Part shown: piece by piece, positions 37,536 through 46,893 of the stretch | Position numbering within the stretch: position 1 is the first letter of the stretch | Layout of the letters: each line of letters starts with the position of its first letter | Assembly (NCBI GenBank): GCA_012799645.1 | Contig: JAAZKV010000009.1 | Span: 1-47,458 of the forward strand | Origin: Candidatus Iainarchaeum sp. | GTDB taxonomy: Archaea; Iainarchaeota; Iainarchaeia; Iainarchaeales; JAAZKV01 | Reading direction: 5' to 3' | Length of the DNA: 47,458 bases | The notes under the pieces: model-generated | Told to the model about the DNA's origin: nothing | The model's input: only the letters and a program-made list of their open reading frames with translations | Database searches by the model: none | Made by a program: the position numbers and the translations under genes

Positions 37536-37898
37536 TTAGAATTGTTGGATTGTTAGATTTATTTGTTGGTTTTCAATTTTGAATTTTTCTTTTATTCTAG
37601 AATTAAGATCATTAATGTATTGTGGGGTGATTATTGTTTTTAGTTCTTCAGGGTTTGTTGATAAAATTTGCACTATTATTTTTTGGGTGTTGGTGGTTGG
37701 TGTTTTTTCAATATTTATGCTTTGAATTAAATTATTTGAGTTGCTTTTGTTGAGTTCTGTTAATATTTCAGATTTTGTCACTGATAGGATTGTTGTGGTT
37801 TCATTTGTTTGTAAATATGAAGTGGTTATGAGTGTTGTTATACTTAGCACTACAAGTGCTATGAATAATACTTCAAATGAGGTTTGTCCTTTTTCCAT
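37536..37898 (-). CDS. Class III pilin-like protein
   Basis: MEKGQTSFEVLFIALVVLSITTLITTSYLQTNE. Confidence 0.85.
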   Translation of the reverse strand: MEKGQTSFEVLFIALVVLSITTLITTSYLQTNETTTILSVTKSEILTELNKSNSNNLIQSINIEKTPTTNTQKIIVQILSTNPEELKTIITPQYINDLNSRIKEKFKIENQQINLTIQQF

Positions 37899-38353
37899 TA
37901 GGATCCTCTTTGTCTTAATTTTATTGTTCCGGTTTCTTTTTCAACAATTAATTTTGTAACCCCTACAAGTCGGCTAATTACACATTCAATATTGTTTCCT
38001 GTGTAATAGTTTTTGTCACAAATATTGTTTGGGCATTGTAGTGTTGAGTCTCCTGTTATTTTGTTTTGATCAATTTTTGTTTTGAACCCAATATTTCCAT
38101 CCGTGTAACAAAATATTTCACTATTTTTTGGTATCACTAATTGTATTGTTTCTTGTGTCCCTGCACTAAAATTATTAACTCTGTTTATTGTTTGGAGTAT
38201 TTTTTGTGTTTCGTTATTTGTTTGTGTTAAACTTTTTATGTCCTCTATTGATATGTACGCTATTTCTACGAGCGGTCTTGTTACGGTTACTAAGTATACT
38301 ATTACTATTAGTATTATTATCATAAACTCTATTGATGTTTGTCCTTTTTTCAT
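37898..38353 (-). CDS. Class III pilin-like protein
   Basis: Start moved to MKKGQTSIEFMIIILIVIVYLVTVTRPLVE (ATG at 38353). Confidence 0.85.
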   Translation of the reverse strand: MKKGQTSIEFMIIILIVIVYLVTVTRPLVEIAYISIEDIKSLTQTNNETQKILQTINRVNNFSAGTQETIQLVIPKNSEIFCYTDGNIGFKTKIDQNKITGDSTLQCPNNICDKNYYTGNNIECVISRLVGVTKLIVEKETGTIKLRQRGS

Positions 38354-38394
38354 TTTTTCACCACTTCGTATTTTTTCGTTTTTTTCATTTTTTT

Positions 38395-39480
38395 TTACCA
38401 AAATAGTATCCAAAAATCTCCTAGTATTATGCACAATATGTACCCTATTAGCATTGTAGGTACAAAGGGCATTGAGTCTTTTATTTTTATTGTTTCCCCT
38501 ATTTTTTTTGCTTTTAATAATTTTTTTAGTTCTTTTATTTCGCTTTCAATTAATCCTCTTGCTTTTGTTGATGATATTATAATATTTTTTGGTTTTAGTG
38601 CGTTTAGTTTGTTTTTTTTAGCTTCTTCAAAAATTCCTTTTATTGTGAAATTGTGTTCTTTTACTTTTCCTTTTTCGTAGTAGAGTGTTTTTGTTGGAAT
38701 CATTCCTTCTTTTAGGTCTTTTATTTTTACTGTTGTTTCAAGTAGTGGTCTTAGTGAGAGCATTAGTTTTATTGTTCCGTAAATGAATACTATAAAAACA
38801 AATGTAGTGGTTGTTTTTTGTAAAATCCCTGTTGGGGATATGATTATTCCTGTTATTGCGATTATTGCCCCAATTATTTTTTTGTGTTTTGGAATTATTC
38901 CAAAAATAATTAGTGTTGGTAGTATTGCGATTTGGGTGATTTGGATTTGTTCAAAAATTATTGATAACGCACTTATTAGTATTGCAATTTTTGCTCCATC
39001 AATTATTCTTTTTTTCATTTCTTGTTTTAGTTTTTTTCTGTATTGTTTGTTTTTTTTCAATTTGTAAGTAACTACTATTATTCCGTATGGGATAAATCCT
39101 ATTAGGGAGTAGAGGAACAGGGTTATTGGAAATATTTGCATTGTGCTGTTCGTGAATATTGTTGTTTTGATTAGTGCGGGGGTTAGTGGGTTTAGTGCTC
39201 CAAGCGCCATAAATAATTTCACATCCCCTCCTGCAAATACTCCTAGCTTCCACATTATCCACCCAAAACTAAATCCTATAATTAATCCGAGTATTGATAA
39301 GATTAGGGGGATTGGGGTTTGTTCAATTATTGATTGGGTTAAGTAAATTAGTATTCCTATTCCTGCGAGTGTGAAGTTTAGTTTGTTCGTAACTATTCTT
39401 TCTTTTAGATCAGTGTATGTTGCAATTATTAATCCTATTATTGAGATTATTATTGTTGCGTAAATGAACATCGTATCCAC
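38395..39480 (-). CDS. Archaeal prepilin peptidase (A24 family)
   Basis: TDLKERIVTNKLNF (first Asp) and GVFAGGDVKLFMALGALNP (GGD motif), multiple TMs. Confidence 0.9.
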   Translation of the reverse strand: MDTMFIYATIIISIIGLIIATYTDLKERIVTNKLNFTLAGIGILIYLTQSIIEQTPIPLILSILGLIIGFSFGWIMWKLGVFAGGDVKLFMALGALNPLTPALIKTTIFTNSTMQIFPITLFLYSLIGFIPYGIIVVTYKLKKNKQYRKKLKQEMKKRIIDGAKIAILISALSIIFEQIQITQIAILPTLIIFGIIPKHKKIIGAIIAITGIIISPTGILQKTTTTFVFIVFIYGTIKLMLSLRPLLETTVKIKDLKEGMIPTKTLYYEKGKVKEHNFTIKGIFEEAKKNKLNALKPKNIIISSTKARGLIESEIKELKKLLKAKKIGETIKIKDSMPFVPTMLIGYILCIILGDFWILFW

Positions 39481-39550
39481 TAGTTAGTTAGTTTTTTCTT
39501 TATTAAAAAGCTTTTGTTATTGTTTTTTTTAGAATTAGTTTTTTTTGTTT

Positions 39551-39727
39551 TCACGCCATTACTTGTTCAATTGTTTGTGCTCTTATTGTTAGTATTTTTG
39601 CTTTTGCTTCAAGCGCCATTGTTCTTAGTGTTTGGATTATAAGAGCACTGCTTATCGCTAGTGAGATAGCGAACACTGCTGTTAGTAAGTACTCAAAACT
39701 CACTTGTGCTCTTTCATCCTTAAACAT
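39551..39727 (-). CDS. Small class III signal peptide protein (58 aa)
   Basis: MFKDERAQVSFEYLLTAVFAISLAISSALIIQTLRTMALEAKAKILTIRAQTIEQVMA*; absent from ORF track. Confidence 0.85.
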   Translation of the reverse strand: MFKDERAQVSFEYLLTAVFAISLAISSALIIQTLRTMALEAKAKILTIRAQTIEQVMA

Positions 39728-39742
39728 TTAATTCAACTCAAT

Positions 39743-40084
39743 TTAATCTGTCCACTTTAATAGTGGATCGTTTCTATATTTTGGATCCAATTGTTCAGGA
39801 CAATTACCAGGTTTTGCTTTGATAAATTCTCCGTTTGAGTTCATATCCCCTTTCACTACGTTTGGGTTTTTTAGATAGCATCCACACAGTAAGCTGTTTG
39901 TGTCCATTCCACCTTGTTCTCTTGGTAGGCACATTGAATCGTATAATGCTCGGTCTCCTGATTTTTGTCCAAAATCAAGCACTCCTGTCATGTATGATAT
40001 TACTACTGCTACTATTAGTATTACTGCTCCTACTAGCAATAGGTATTCTATTGCTCCTTGTCCTTTTTTATTTATTTTTTGCAT
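39743..40084 (-). CDS. Class III pilin
   Basis: Start moved to MQKINKKGQGAIEYLLLVGAVILIVAVVISYMTGVLDFG. Confidence 0.88.
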   Translation of the reverse strand: MQKINKKGQGAIEYLLLVGAVILIVAVVISYMTGVLDFGQKSGDRALYDSMCLPREQGGMDTNSLLCGCYLKNPNVVKGDMNSNGEFIKAKPGNCPEQLDPKYRNDPLLKWTD

Positions 40085-40113
40085 AAATTTTCCCCTCTTT
40101 TTAAATAAAAAAA

Positions 40114-40141
40114 TTGAAAAAACTAATAAAAGTTTTTTCAA
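40114..40141 (-). terminator. Terminator-like hairpin between pilin genes
   Basis: Perfect 11-bp arms TTGAAAAAACT/AGTTTTTTCAA, 6-nt loop, then T-run on the minus strand. Confidence 0.55.
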
Positions 40142-40171
40142 CAAAAATAACTTTTTGGATTTTAAGATTAT

Positions 40172-40369
40172 TTATTCTGATGTTTGGAATTTTTCTCTTA
40201 ATTTGTTCAGGTCTTCTAGTTCTTCGTTGTAATCTTGTTTTGATCCTACGGCGCTATTTTTTCCACTTTGTAGTACTCCTGTTAGTGCTACGATTACTAC
40301 TGCTACTACTAGTATTGCTGCTCCGATTATTAGTAAGTATTCTATTGCTCCTTGTGCTCTTTCTTCCAT
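40172..40369 (-). CDS. Class III pilin (65 aa)
   Basis: MEERAQGAIEYLLIIGAAILVVAVVIVALTGVLQSGKNS. Confidence 0.9.
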   Translation of the reverse strand: MEERAQGAIEYLLIIGAAILVVAVVIVALTGVLQSGKNSAVGSKQDYNEELEDLNKLREKFQTSE

Positions 40370-40425
40370 TTGTTTCCCTCCATTAAAATTAATATTTTCT
40401 CATTTTATTAGCAGTTTTCTTGTTT

Positions 40426-40572
40426 TTAAGGGTTTTGTTTTGCTTGTGTTTGTGCTGTGTCAGTGATTGTGCTTGCAGCGTTTTTTAGGTATAGCGCTAC
40501 TGCTGTTACTGCTACTATTACTAATAGTACTAGTAGTATTATTTCGAATTGTCCTTGTGCTTTTTCTTCCAT
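40426..40572 (-). CDS. Small class III signal peptide protein (48 aa)
   Basis: MEEKAQGQFEIILLVLLVIVAVTAVALYLKNAASTITDTAQTQAKQNP*; absent from ORF track; alternative ATG at 40581. Confidence 0.82.
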   Translation of the reverse strand: MEEKAQGQFEIILLVLLVIVAVTAVALYLKNAASTITDTAQTQAKQNP

Positions 40573-40586
40573 TAAGTTCATTTGTA

Positions 40587-41522
40587 TCACATTGATCCTG
40601 CTAAAAATACTCTTATTGCGCTTACTGATATGTAGTACATAGTGAATGCGCTTAATAATAATATCGGTATGTAGATTACGCTTTTGTTTATTTTTCCATC
40701 TCTAATTAGCGCCATTATTCCTCCACTTCCTATTACTTCAATTATTAAGTATCCTTGTGTGATTATTAGCATCATTGTGGAGTTGTTTTGTGCTTGTGCT
40801 AGTTGTTCTTTGCTTATTTCGCTTCCGAGTACTTTGGTGAACATTTCCATTATTGCGGTTACTTCTCCAAATATTATTGGAGCAATTATTCCTCCTGCTG
40901 CTATCATGAACAAAAATTGCATTTGGGTGTTTGCTTTTCTTTCTTCTTTTAACCTGTGCAAATCTCTCACATCTTCTGAAATGTCTTCTAGTACTTCGGA
41001 TAGACTTGCTCCGGTTTTGATAGAGTTAACCACTATTGTCATTGTTCTTTTAACTAGTTTTGAATCAATTCTTTGTGCAAATCCTCTTAGTGCGTTTTCA
41101 ATATTTGTTCCTTCTTCAAGTCTTCTCAAACTTATTCCCATTTCTTCTGATAATCTTCCATAATCCGAGTTTGCTACTTCTCTTAATGCGCTTTCGTTTG
41201 TGTCTCCTGCTTTTAGTGTGTCAGCCATTTGTTTTAGTGCGTCACTAAAGTTTGCTTCTATTGAGTTAATTATTTGTTCTTTTTTCATGTAAGGGTACCC
41301 TAAACACAAAATTAGGGTTGCGATTGTGAAAGCAAAAGGAAGTAGGTTTGCTTCTTGTATAAAAATCGCGCTAATAATTGTTGAAAGAATTAGCATTATT
41401 ATTGCTGCGATTATTGAAAGAATTATCCATTTTGTTGAATTGTATTTGAGTTTACAAAACTCAAGCGTATCATTGTATTCTTCAAATTTTTTTGATATAT
41501 TCATTCCAATCACTATTTTCAC
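40587..41522 (-). CDS. Type II secretion/T4P platform protein (TadC/T2SSF)
   Basis: LKQMADTLKAGDTNESALREVANSDYGRLSEEM...GASLSEVLEDISEDVRD; multiple TMs. Confidence 0.9.
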   Translation of the reverse strand: MKIVIGMNISKKFEEYNDTLEFCKLKYNSTKWIILSIIAAIIMLILSTIISAIFIQEANLLPFAFTIATLILCLGYPYMKKEQIINSIEANFSDALKQMADTLKAGDTNESALREVANSDYGRLSEEMGISLRRLEEGTNIENALRGFAQRIDSKLVKRTMTIVVNSIKTGASLSEVLEDISEDVRDLHRLKEERKANTQMQFLFMIAAGGIIAPIIFGEVTAIMEMFTKVLGSEISKEQLAQAQNNSTMMLIITQGYLIIEVIGSGGIMALIRDGKINKSVIYIPILLLSAFTMYYISVSAIRVFLAGSM

Positions 41523-41639
41523 TATTTTTTTTAATATTTTTTACACTTATTTTTTTCCCTTTTTTATTTTTTTCTTTTTTCCTCATTTTTTTTCATTCAT
41601 TTTTCTTTATTTTTCTCCATTCTTTTTTATTTTTTCTTT

Positions 41640-42755
41640 TTATATTTGTGGTTGTGTTTTGTGGATGAAATAATTCATTCCAATGAACACTATTGGCATA
41701 AAAATAAAGTAAATTATTAGCAACACATCTATTGTTAGTGGTATTGCTTTGAATAGGTCTTGTCCTGCTGAACTTATTGGTGAGTTTCTTATTGCTCCTA
41801 GTATTAGTATTGCTACTGGGAGTATTATTCCTAAGAATATAAATACTACTGCAAAAAAATTCATTGTTTGTGAGAATGCGTTTATTTTGTTTTTTAGATC
41901 GCTTGTCACATCTTTTGCAATATCGTTCATTATTTCTGATAGGTTTCCCCCAATTCTCATTGCTCTTAGTATGTGGTTGATTGTTGTTTTTAGTGGTCTT
42001 GATTGGGTTCTTAGTGATAAGTGTTTTAGTGCTACGTTCGTATCAGCTCCTTCTTCTATTTCTTTTATTGTTCTCGAAAATTCTTCGCTCAGTGCTCCGT
42101 AATCATTTGCTGCTATTGCTTGGAGTGCTTTGTATAATCCTATTCCTGATTTTAGTTCTGTTGCCATGTGTCTTAGTGCGAAGGGTAGTTCTAGTGAGCA
42201 AGCGTTTCCTCTTTGGATTGCTTTGTTTTTTGGTATTTTTAGAATTAATAATATTGATACAACTAATCCAAAGAAACCAAACACTATCGGTATTATTGGA
42301 ATTAATAGTATGTTTCCTATGATTATTCCTGTTATTATTCCTATTATGAACGAAATTATTCCTATGATTATTCCTGCTGTTGTTGCTAGTGCTAGGTATT
42401 GGTTTGCAGAGTATTGCATGTTTGCGGAGTATAAATAAAATCCTAGTTCTTGTGTGATTGGAAAATTTTTGAAATAATTTTGGATTGGTTTTACAATATT
42501 TTTTGTTTTTAGGTATATTGTTCCTATTTGTCTTGTGATGCTTGACCCGAATTCTTCTACATCTTCTTGTGTTTCTATATCTATTTTTGCGTAAGTTTCT
42601 TCAGTAATTATTCCTCTCATTTCTTTTAGGCTTGTATTAACCTCATCAATTACTATTCCTTCTTCTCTGTATTTTTTTTTCATTGTTTCAACGATTTTGT
42701 TTACTTCGTTTTCATCCACTGAAAAATTTTCTGATACCATTTTATTGTTCACCAA
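41640..42755 (-). CDS. Type II secretion/T4P platform protein (TadC/T2SSF), paralog
   Basis: LRHMATELKSGIGLYKALQAIAANDYGALSEEFSRTIKEIEEG...GGNLSEIMNDIAKDV. Confidence 0.9.
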   Translation of the reverse strand: MVNNKMVSENFSVDENEVNKIVETMKKKYREEGIVIDEVNTSLKEMRGIITEETYAKIDIETQEDVEEFGSSITRQIGTIYLKTKNIVKPIQNYFKNFPITQELGFYLYSANMQYSANQYLALATTAGIIIGIISFIIGIITGIIIGNILLIPIIPIVFGFFGLVVSILLILKIPKNKAIQRGNACSLELPFALRHMATELKSGIGLYKALQAIAANDYGALSEEFSRTIKEIEEGADTNVALKHLSLRTQSRPLKTTINHILRAMRIGGNLSEIMNDIAKDVTSDLKNKINAFSQTMNFFAVVFIFLGIILPVAILILGAIRNSPISSAGQDLFKAIPLTIDVLLIIYFIFMPIVFIGMNYFIHKTQPQI

Positions 42756-44415
42756 ATTTTTTTCTTTGTTCTAAAAAGTTTTTCATTTCGGTTGATACTT
42801 GTTTTATTTCTCTTATATTTCTTTCTAATAATTTTTCCAAAAATTGTTTTCTAATTTCTTGTTCTGCCATTATTTGTTCTCTTGAGAGTCCGGTGTAGTT
42901 TTGCAAATTTTTTATGTATTGGCTTTCAATTATTGTTTTTTCTATTACATCTCTTGCAGGATCTCTTTGGTAGATTGTTTGGGTTTTTGCTTTTCCTTCT
43001 AGTGCTCCGTACACTTCTGATATTTCGCTTACTCTTCTTATTGTTCCTTTTCTTCTGTCATAATATCTGTGTTCTACTATTATTAAATCTAATCCTGATA
43101 GCATTATTTCTGGTACATTCATTGGGGGGCTTGTTACTCTTACTATTGTTTCTTGTGGGCTGTTTGCGTGCACTGTTCCTAAACACCCATCGTGTCCTGT
43201 GTTGATTGCAGTGAATAGGGTGAATGCTTCTTCGTGTCTTATTTCTCCTACTAGTATTCTGTCAGGTCTCATTCTTAGAGAGTTTTTTGTTAGCACATCA
43301 AGTTTTAGTTCTCCTGTTCCTTCTATTCCAGGCGGTCTTGCTTCAAGTCGTATCCAGTGGTTTGTTGGTATGTTTATTTCTGCCGTGTCTTCAATTGTTA
43401 TTATTCTTTCTCTGTCAGGGATGAGTGCTGCCATTACATTTAGTAGTGTTGTTTTTCCTGATCCTGTTCCTCCTGCGATTAGTATGTTTGCTGGTTTTGT
43501 GTTGAGTCCTTCTACACACATCCAAAGGAATGCTGCTACTTCGCTTGAGATAGTGTTTAGTTTTATTAAATCAATTATTGAGTATGGATCATCTCTGAAT
43601 TTTCTTATTGTTAGTGTTCCTCCACTTATACTTGCTGGGGGGATGGTTGCGTTCACTCTTGATCCGTCCGCAAGTCGTGCATCAAGTAAGGGGGATGCTA
43701 CATCCACTCTTCTCCCTATTTCTCTTGCTATTCTGTTGATTAGATCTTCTATTTCTTGTTCTGAATAGAACTCAATATTTGTTTGCATCATTTCGTATTG
43801 TCTGTGGAATACGAACACTGGTTTTTTTGATCCTATTATCATTATTTCTTCTAAATTATCATCTTTGATTAAGTCATCAATTAATCCGTATCCTACCATT
43901 TCTCTTACTACTGCTTCGGCGTAGAATAGGGTTTTGCTTTCAGGTATTCTTAGGTTGGGATTGTTTTGTATTATTTCTATTATTTTTTGTTTGTAAATTA
44001 TTCTTTTCTCGTCCTGGTTTCTGATTTTGTATGTTGCACTACTCACGAGTCTTGTGGTTGCTTCTTTTAGTGTGTTAATTATTTTTCTTTCAACTGCGGT
44101 AGGTCTTGTTGTGGGAACATAATAATAGTTTAGGGGTTTTCCTGGTATTTTGTAGATTTTTACTTTTCCATAACTTGCTAGTTCTATTTTTTTTTCTTGA
44201 TCAAGTTCTTTTTCTGTTTCGTTTTTTTCTGTGCTTGGATCCTCTTCAATATCCTCGATTTTTTGCATTTCTTCTTTTTTTATGGTTCTTGCTAATTCTT
44301 CTTCTTTTTCTTCTGGTTTATTTTGGATTATGTTATCCATTTTTTGTTCAATGTTGGTGTTTTCTTTTTTGGCTTCTTTTATTATTTCGTTAAGATAGTT
44401 ATAATTTGCAACCAT
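42742..44415 (-). CDS. Type IV pilus assembly ATPase
   Basis: ILIAGGTGSGKTTLLNVMAALIP, TIEDTAEINIP, RMRPDRILVGEIRHEEAFTLFTAINTGHDGCLGTVHAN. Confidence 0.95.
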   Translation of the reverse strand: MVANYNYLNEIIKEAKKENTNIEQKMDNIIQNKPEEKEEELARTIKKEEMQKIEDIEEDPSTEKNETEKELDQEKKIELASYGKVKIYKIPGKPLNYYYVPTTRPTAVERKIINTLKEATTRLVSSATYKIRNQDEKRIIYKQKIIEIIQNNPNLRIPESKTLFYAEAVVREMVGYGLIDDLIKDDNLEEIMIIGSKKPVFVFHRQYEMMQTNIEFYSEQEIEDLINRIAREIGRRVDVASPLLDARLADGSRVNATIPPASISGGTLTIRKFRDDPYSIIDLIKLNTISSEVAAFLWMCVEGLNTKPANILIAGGTGSGKTTLLNVMAALIPDRERIITIEDTAEINIPTNHWIRLEARPPGIEGTGELKLDVLTKNSLRMRPDRILVGEIRHEEAFTLFTAINTGHDGCLGTVHANSPQETIVRVTSPPMNVPEIMLSGLDLIIVEHRYYDRRKGTIRRVSEISEVYGALEGKAKTQTIYQRDPARDVIEKTIIESQYIKNLQNYTGLSREQIMAEQEIRKQFLEKLLERNIREIKQVSTEMKNFLEQRKKFGEQ

Positions 44416-44813
44416 TTGTATCGCTAAAATTTAGGTTTTTTTAGTTATTTAAGGTTTGCTTGCGTGTTTTTTTGAAAAAGAGATAGTTCCTTTTGATTAT
44501 TTATTAATGATTTGATGGAAGTTTATTATTGCTTTATTTGAGTGTTATTAGAGTAGTTTTTTTCTTTGTGGTATATTTTAGTTTATAATATATTTTGTGC
44601 TTTGTTATTGTTTTTTGTTTTGTCACTATTTTTTGTTTTTTTCGATATTGTTTAGTTTTTTCATTTCGTTTTTATTTTCCTTCTTTTTTTCATTTATTGT
44701 TTTAGTTTTTTTTTTATTTTTGTTTGTGGTTTTGTTGTTTTTTATTTTTGTTTGTTTAGAATTAGTTTTTTTTATTTTTGTTATTTATTTTTTTTATTTC
44801 TTTGGTTTTTGTT

Positions 44814-46571
44814 TTATTTTTTTTCTTTTATTTCTTTATTAATTTTTTCAACAAATTCTTGTATTGTTAGTGTTTGTTGTTCTCCGTTTCTTGGTCTTAT
44901 TGCAACTTTTTTTGTTTCTTCTTCTTTTGCTCCTACCACAATAGCGTATGGGACTTTTTCTTTTTGTGTATCTCTTATTCTGTATCCTAGTGTTTCGTTT
45001 CTTTCATCCACTTTTGCTCTTATTTTGTTTTCTAATAGTTCTTGTTTTACTTTGTTTGCGTAGTTACTGAATTTTTCTGATACTGGAATTATTGTTACTT
45101 GTTCTGGTGATAACCAGGTTGGGAATGCTCCTTTGTATTTTTCAATTAGCATTGCCATTGTTCTTTCGTAACATCCAATTGAAGATCTGTGAATAATGTA
45201 TGGTCTCTTTTTTTGTCCGTCCTTATCCACATAGGTCATATCAAATCTTTCAGGTAGTGCAAAATCGATTTGTACTGTGATTAGTGTGTCTTCTTTTCCG
45301 TACACATTTTTTGTTTGTAGGTCTAGTTTTGGTCCATAGAATGCTGCTTCTCCTTCTGCTTCTACATATTTTATTCCTAAATTGTCTAGTATTTTTTTCA
45401 TTTCATTTTGTGAGTGTTCCCACGCTTCTGGATTATCAATGTATTTTTCTTTTTTGTTTTTTGGATCCCATTTTGAGAATCTATAAGTAATATCTTCTCG
45501 TATTCCAAGTGTATCCATTACATAATTAATTAAGTTTATTACTTCTTTGAATTCGTGTTCTAATTGTTCTGGTGTAACGATTAAGTGTCCTTCTGATAAA
45601 GTAAATTGTCGCACTCTTGTTAATCCGTGCATTTCTCCTGAAGATTCGTTTCTAAATAGTATTGAAGTTTCTGCATATCTTATTGGCAAATCTTTGTATG
45701 ATTTTAATCCATTTTTGTAAATCAAAAATTGATAAGGGCAAGTCATGGGTCTTAGTGCCATTATTTCGCCAGGATTTTTTTCGTCACCTAATATGAACAT
45801 TCCGTCTTTGTAATGTTCCCAGTGCCCTGACACTTTATACAAATCACTTTTCGCCATATAAGGAGTTTTTGTATAAACATATCCTCTTTTTTCTTCTTCA
45901 TCTTCAATCCATCGTGTTAGTATTTGGAATAATTTTGCCCCTCTTGGCATTAATAATGGGAGTCCTTGTCCGATTAATTCGTGTGTCATAAATAAGTTTT
46001 GTTCTCTTCCAATTTTGTTATGATCTGAGCTTTCTGCTTCATCTCTAAGTTTTATCCAATTATCAAGTTCTTGTTGTGTTTTAAACGCAATTCCGTATAC
46101 TCTTTGTAATTGTTTATTTTTCTCATTTCCTTTCCAGTATGCTGAACTTATTTTTAATAATTTTATTGCCCCAATTTCACTGGTACTATTTAGGTGTGGC
46201 CCTTTGCACATATCCAAAAAATTTCCTGTTTTGTATATTGAGATTTCTTTTTCCCCATTTGCTTGTAGATCATTAATTAGTTCAATTTTGTAAGGATTAT
46301 TTTTGAACACTTCAAGTGCTTTTTTGATTGGAATAATTTCGTGTTCCATTGTTTCTTTTTTCTTCAAAATTTCTTTCATTTTTTCTTCAATTTTTTCAAG
46401 ATCTTTTTCGTTCAAATTTTTTTCTAACTCAAAATCATAGTGGAAACCCATTTCTATTGGTGGGCCTATAGCGATTTTTACGTTTGGGTAAATTTCTGTT
46501 AGTGCTGAAGCGAATACGTGTGCAGCGGTGTGCCACATTTTTTCATTTTTCGTTCCCTCTTCAGTATTCAC
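44814..46571 (-). CDS. thrS: Threonyl-tRNA synthetase (bacterial-type editing domain, no TGS)
   Basis: HTAAHVFASAL (HxxxH), CKGPHLNST, RNESSGEMHGLTRVRQFTLSEGH, HRSSIGCYERTMAMLIEKYKGAFPTWLSPEQV. Confidence 0.95.
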   Translation of the reverse strand: MNTEEGTKNEKMWHTAAHVFASALTEIYPNVKIAIGPPIEMGFHYDFELEKNLNEKDLEKIEEKMKEILKKKETMEHEIIPIKKALEVFKNNPYKIELINDLQANGEKEISIYKTGNFLDMCKGPHLNSTSEIGAIKLLKISSAYWKGNEKNKQLQRVYGIAFKTQQELDNWIKLRDEAESSDHNKIGREQNLFMTHELIGQGLPLLMPRGAKLFQILTRWIEDEEEKRGYVYTKTPYMAKSDLYKVSGHWEHYKDGMFILGDEKNPGEIMALRPMTCPYQFLIYKNGLKSYKDLPIRYAETSILFRNESSGEMHGLTRVRQFTLSEGHLIVTPEQLEHEFKEVINLINYVMDTLGIREDITYRFSKWDPKNKKEKYIDNPEAWEHSQNEMKKILDNLGIKYVEAEGEAAFYGPKLDLQTKNVYGKEDTLITVQIDFALPERFDMTYVDKDGQKKRPYIIHRSSIGCYERTMAMLIEKYKGAFPTWLSPEQVTIIPVSEKFSNYANKVKQELLENKIRAKVDERNETLGYRIRDTQKEKVPYAIVVGAKEEETKKVAIRPRNGEQQTLTIQEFVEKINKEIKEKK

Positions 46572-46742
46572 TTTTATCCCTTCTCTTTGTTTAAAAAAAT
46601 CCTACACGAAAAGCCTTTTAAATTGCTTTTTGGGTGTTGATTATTGTTTTTTTTAGAATTAGTTTTTTTTATTTATTTTTGTTTTATTGTTTTTGTTTTT
46701 TTTTTTATTTTTAATTAGTTGTTTTTTTGTTAGTTGTTTTTT

Positions 46743-46782
46743 TTGGTTTTTATCTTCTTGCTCTTTGGCATTTTTCTTTTGC
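46743..46782. repeat. 40-bp direct repeat, copy 1
   Basis: ttggtttttatcttcttgctctttggcatttttcttttgc, identical to 46854-46893. Confidence 0.95.
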
Positions 46783-46853
46783 GGCCCAGTTTCGGCTGGG
46801 CGGTGCGATTGACTCATGCGTGATTTTCAATCACGCTTAGTGGCTTTTAAGAG

Positions 46854-46893
46854 TTGGTTTTTATCTTCTTGCTCTTTGGCATTTTTCTTTTGC
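46854..46893. repeat. 40-bp direct repeat, copy 2 (overlaps 3' end of CDS 46861-47148)
   Basis: Same 40-bp string; encodes C-terminus ..AKEKCQRARR* on the minus strand. Confidence 0.95.

Noticed and set aside
38354-38434. N-terminal extension of the pilin at 37898-38434
   Set aside because: The class III signal begins at MKKGQTSIEF (38353); the extension overlaps the prepilin peptidase stop region.
42882-44393. + strand ORFs (43199-43768 and others)
   Set aside because: Antisense to the pilus ATPase gene, which has complete Walker motifs.
46783-46853. tRNA or split-tRNA half in the hairpin insert (CGTGA-TTTTCAA-TCACG looks like an anticodon arm)
   Set aside because: No T-arm (GGTTCRANNCC) or acceptor pairing could be found on either strand; kept only as an unexplained hairpin element.
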